This document shows, one piece after another, positions 61,740 through 64,000 of a stretch of 64,000 nt of DNA. Each line of letters begins with the position of its first letter. The stretch's first letter is position 1. The notes beneath the pieces were generated by a model. The model saw only the letters and a program-made list of their open reading frames with translations, did no database searches and was not told the DNA's origin. Both the position numbers and the translations under genes were made by a program. Source of the DNA: Sphingomonas sp. Root710 (GTDB lineage Bacteria > Pseudomonadota > Alphaproteobacteria > Sphingomonadales > Sphingomonadaceae); the NCBI RefSeq assembly GCF_001429065.1, contig NZ_LMIB01000001.1, positions 1,532,172 to 1,596,171 of the forward strand. Direction: 5' to 3'.

Positions 61740-61934
61740 TTAGGCGGCTTTCGCGCCAGGCGCTCCGCACTTTGCAAACTTGCCCTTGGCGTCCTTGCAA
61801 ACCTGCTTTTTAGCGGGCGCCTTCTCTGGGCATTTGATAAACTTGCCCTTGGCATCCCGGCAAGGAGCAGCGGCTAGCGGCGCGGCTGCCGAAAAGGCCA
61901 GGGCTGCAGCGAGAACGACGGAAAGAGCCTTCAT
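61740..61934 (-). CDS. Small exported Cys/Lys-repeat protein
   Basis: 64 residues from ATG 61934 (SD AGGAG); the frame is open to 62144 but without RBS. Signal peptide MKALSVVLAAALAFSAAAPL. The mature part has two near copies of C(R/K)DAKGKF(I/A)KC separated by PEKAPAKKQV. Four Cys could pair into two small loops. Similar small proteins are common in sphingomonads without known role. It is divergent from hxsB. 61589-61739 has no gene. Confidence 0.7.
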   Translation of the reverse strand: MKALSVVLAAALAFSAAAPLAAAPCRDAKGKFIKCPEKAPAKKQVCKDAKGKFAKCGAPGAKAA

Positions 61935-62160
61935 CACCATCTCCTGAGTCGATTGACCCATGCTGCGCCTGATCGGTGCACGTGAAAAGTCCACTTTTGT
62001 CGGTTTGGTTGAGGCGTCGGGAATTTGATCCGTTTTGGACAGCGTAGTTTCCCGAGCCTTGAATGCGCCCTCAGAATCCGTTCTGGTAGGAAAGAAGGGG
62101 GAAGGAAGTGCGGGGGCATCTTCCATATCGTAGCGTGCCAGCAATGGCGGAGGCGCCGCT

Positions 62161-63570
62161 ATGACCGCGGTCTCCTTGCGAGCGCGCGCAGGTGCTGACG
62201 GCCGCGCTCTTTATATCGATACCGCCGGGCGCTTTTTTCGAAGTGATGAGGCGCTGCTCGATCGCTGGCGCCAAGATGCGCTGGTTGAAACGGAGCGAGC
62301 GGCGCTGGTCGAACGGGGTGTCGTTATCGAACTCGAGGGCGGCTTGTCGCACCTCGCGGCTCTGTACGGCGAAGCACGGCGTTCTTCGTCTGTAGAGCGG
62401 CTGGACTACCTCATCCTAGTCCCGACCCTTAGATGCAATCTGTCCTGCTCATACTGTCAGGTTTCGCGCGCGGACGAGCGCGCCCAAGGCTATGACTGGT
62501 CTGACGCTACGCTCGAAGCCGTGCTAACCCTTCTCCGAGGCCTCGACACGCCTTCGATCAAGATCGAGTTTCAGGGTGGGGAGCCTACGCTTCGGCTGGA
62601 CCTAATCGAAGCTGTGATCGCGGCCTGCGATCGTTTCGAACGAGCGGATTTCGTCATCTGCACCAATCTGGCCACTCTCGATGAGGCGACGCTGCAACTG
62701 CTTGGGCGAAAAAACCTCCATGTGAGCACGTCGCTCGATGGACCCATGAATATCCACCAACGCCAGCGGACACTGACCTCGATTGCCACGGATACGTTTG
62801 CCGCTAATCTGGCGACGATCATCGAATGCTATGGGCCGGACAAGGTATCGGCACTTCCGACAATCGACCCGCGTGACCCGCCGGCCATCGATAGCCTCAT
62901 AGATGCCTTCGTCGAGCGCGGGCTTCACCAGATATTCTTGCGGCCCATCAACTATCAGGGCTTTGCCCGAAAGCGGCACAGCCACGCTCGGGATGTCGAG
63001 CAAGCGTGGCTGAGCTATCAGACGCAGTTCATGCGCGCTCTAATCGTCCGCAACTGGGCCGATCGCAGCCGCGTGCTAGAGGAAAGCTATTTCTCGATCA
63101 TTCTCCGGCGCATCTTCCAGCCAGGACACGACCGGCATGTGGACCTGCGCAATCCGAACACTGTGGGCACCGACTATATCGTCGTTGACTATGATGGTGC
63201 GGTTTACCCCACTGACGAAGCCCGGATGCTGACGCGCTCGGGCGTGATTGATCTCAGGATCGGTGACGTGATCAACGGCTGGGACAGCGAAGCGCGCAAG
63301 GTGATCAATGCGCACTGTGACAATCGCGACGATCCGACCTGTGCGGCCTGCGCCTATCAGCCCTATTGCGGCCGCGACGTTATCGATGACCTGGCGAGAT
63401 ATGGGACGATCGATCTGCCACGCGAGGAAACGGCCTTCTGCCAGCGGCATTTGAGCCTCTTCGATCTTGCTTTCGACCTGATTTACGATCCCGATCCGGC
63501 GGTCCAATATTCGCTGCGCCGCTGGCTGAAGGTCCGCGGCGACAACATTGTACTGGGGGACGAGCTTTGA
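62161..63570 (+). CDS. hxsB: His-Xaa-Ser system radical SAM maturase HxsB
   Basis: 469 residues. Radical-SAM motif CNLSCSYC at 92-99 binds the SAM [4Fe-4S] cluster. The flanks GRFFRSDEALLDRW, LILVPTLRCN, IKIEFQGGEPTLR and VSTSLDGPMNIHQRQR match HxsB. A C-terminal SPASM-like Cys set (NAHCDNRDDPTCAACAYQPY) supplies auxiliary clusters. HxsB and HxsC are paired radical-SAM enzymes that modify a precursor with His-Xaa-Ser repeats; the product is unknown. SD GGAGGCG precedes the ATG, and the stop overlaps the next start. Confidence 0.85.
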   Translation: MTAVSLRARAGADGRALYIDTAGRFFRSDEALLDRWRQDALVETERAALVERGVVIELEGGLSHLAALYGEARRSSSVERLDYLILVPTLRCNLSCSYCQVSRADERAQGYDWSDATLEAVLTLLRGLDTPSIKIEFQGGEPTLRLDLIEAVIAACDRFERADFVICTNLATLDEATLQLLGRKNLHVSTSLDGPMNIHQRQRTLTSIATDTFAANLATIIECYGPDKVSALPTIDPRDPPAIDSLIDAFVERGLHQIFLRPINYQGFARKRHSHARDVEQAWLSYQTQFMRALIVRNWADRSRVLEESYFSIILRRIFQPGHDRHVDLRNPNTVGTDYIVVDYDGAVYPTDEARMLTRSGVIDLRIGDVINGWDSEARKVINAHCDNRDDPTCAACAYQPYCGRDVIDDLARYGTIDLPREETAFCQRHLSLFDLAFDLIYDPDPAVQYSLRRWLKVRGDNIVLGDEL

Positions 63571-64000
63571 TCCCGCTGGTCCTACCCGCCCAGGCCGAGC
63601 CCGGCGTACCCTATGTCACAAGGCTCGGCCGCGACGCCGGTGTCAGGAACCAAGCTCAGTTGATCGAGGAAAGCGTGAACTCTGCGATTTTCGCTGGCGA
63701 TCATGGTCTGGTTGAGATCGAAGGGGTGCCGGCCAACGATCTCGATGGGGACGTCGTTCTGGTCGATCCCGATGCGGGCCGTGTCGAACGGTTGTTTCGC
63801 TCAGGTTCAAACCATAACACGCTGCTCGTCACCGAGCGGTGTGATCAGCTCTGTGTCATGTGTTCGCAGCCGCCCAAGAAGACCCACGTCGACCGTTTTG
63901 CTTTGTTGGAGCAGGCCTGCCGGCTCGCGGACGAAAGCGCCCTGATTGGCATTTCTGGTGGCGAGCCGACACTCTACAAAAACGAGCTGTTCGAACTGAT
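63567..64000 (+). CDS. hxsC: His-Xaa-Ser system radical SAM maturase HxsC (3' partial)
   Basis: The TTG start overlaps the hxsB stop (TTGA). The first 144 residues are in the window: an N-terminal domain, then NTLLVTERCDQLCVMCSQPP with the radical-SAM triad C-x3-C-x2-C, and IGISGGEPTLYK. The phrase LLVTERC...CSQPPK is typical of HxsC. The rest, and probably hxsD and the precursor hxsA, lie beyond the window end. Confidence 0.82.
   Translation, partial: MIPLVLPAQAEPGVPYVTRLGRDAGVRNQAQLIEESVNSAIFAGDHGLVEIEGVPANDLDGDVVLVDPDAGRVERLFRSGSNHNTLLVTERCDQLCVMCSQPPKKTHVDRFALLEQACRLADESALIGISGGEPTLYKNELFEL

Noticed and set aside
61740-61934. Cys-repeat peptide as the HxsA precursor
   Set aside because: It has no His-Xaa-Ser repeats and lies on the opposite strand; the true precursor is more likely beyond the window end.
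1-64000. CRISPR arrays or insertion sequences with terminal repeats and transposase
   Set aside because: No regularly spaced direct repeats and no transposase-like ORF were seen. The only recombinase is the tyrosine integrase.

Overview
The window is about 64 kb of high-GC DNA. Its gene content is typical of an alphaproteobacterium of the Sphingomonadaceae (Sphingomonas/Sphingobium/Rhizorhabdus type): RND/NodT efflux genes, CHASE3 hybrid kinases, many LuxR-type and single-domain receiver proteins, TrmFO instead of a SAM-dependent m5U54 enzyme, and an aromatic-type catabolic cluster rich in SnoaL/NTF2 proteins. The family is inferred from gene content; no rRNA is present. No CRISPR array, rRNA or complete tRNA was seen.

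Layout. 1-6470: tripartite RND efflux pump (adaptor, permease, outer-membrane factor) plus a small lipoprotein. 6545-12032: a GAF/GGDEF diguanylate cyclase, a lower-GC MtlR-like gene and an M1 aminopeptidase. 12057-14850: a histidine kinase with a LuxR-type regulator, divergent from a single receiver protein; two copies of a GTAGGTCAT-type palindrome lie between them. 14843-15697: purU. 15871-24002: a five-gene minus-strand operon of exported DUF11-type proteins around a 1687-residue surface protein with a predicted outer-membrane barrel. 24173-28862: a phosphorelay island (receiver-Hpt protein, LuxR regulator, CHASE3-PAS hybrid kinase with two receivers, single receiver). 28925-34049: mixed housekeeping genes (YcaQ/AlkZ-like protein, trmFO, GT4 glycosyltransferase, small proteins).

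34104-45868 is a catabolic cluster for an unidentified, probably aromatic or xenobiotic compound. It has a MarR regulator, an ACMSD-type amidohydrolase, an MFS transporter, an SDR, an FMN reductase, a nu-class-like GST, a pirin, an alpha/beta hydrolase of the meta-cleavage type, an FAH-fold enzyme, an aldehyde dehydrogenase and four separate SnoaL/NTF2-like proteins. Two promoter regions in it share an almost identical palindrome, ACAGTRTACTGT, suggesting one regulon.

From 46101 the character changes. A displaced 3' fragment of a tRNA-Thr(CGT) marks an integration site. To its right lie a candidate type IV restriction cassette, a tyrosine integrase, a VapE-like P-loop protein, small phage-like ORFs with repeated hairpin leaders, an XRE regulator, and an AT-rich operon pairing an EcoRI-type adenine methyltransferase with a DUF262-HNH nuclease. 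This resembles a phage satellite or integrative island carrying defence cargo. The last 5 kb hold decayed gene fragments, a two-gene secreted module with a protein-glutaminase-like enzyme, a small Cys-repeat peptide, and the start of a His-Xaa-Ser (HXS) radical-SAM maturation system (hxsB, and hxsC cut by the window end). Because no intact tRNA-Thr appears before 64000, the island may extend past the window and include the HXS genes; this is inference.
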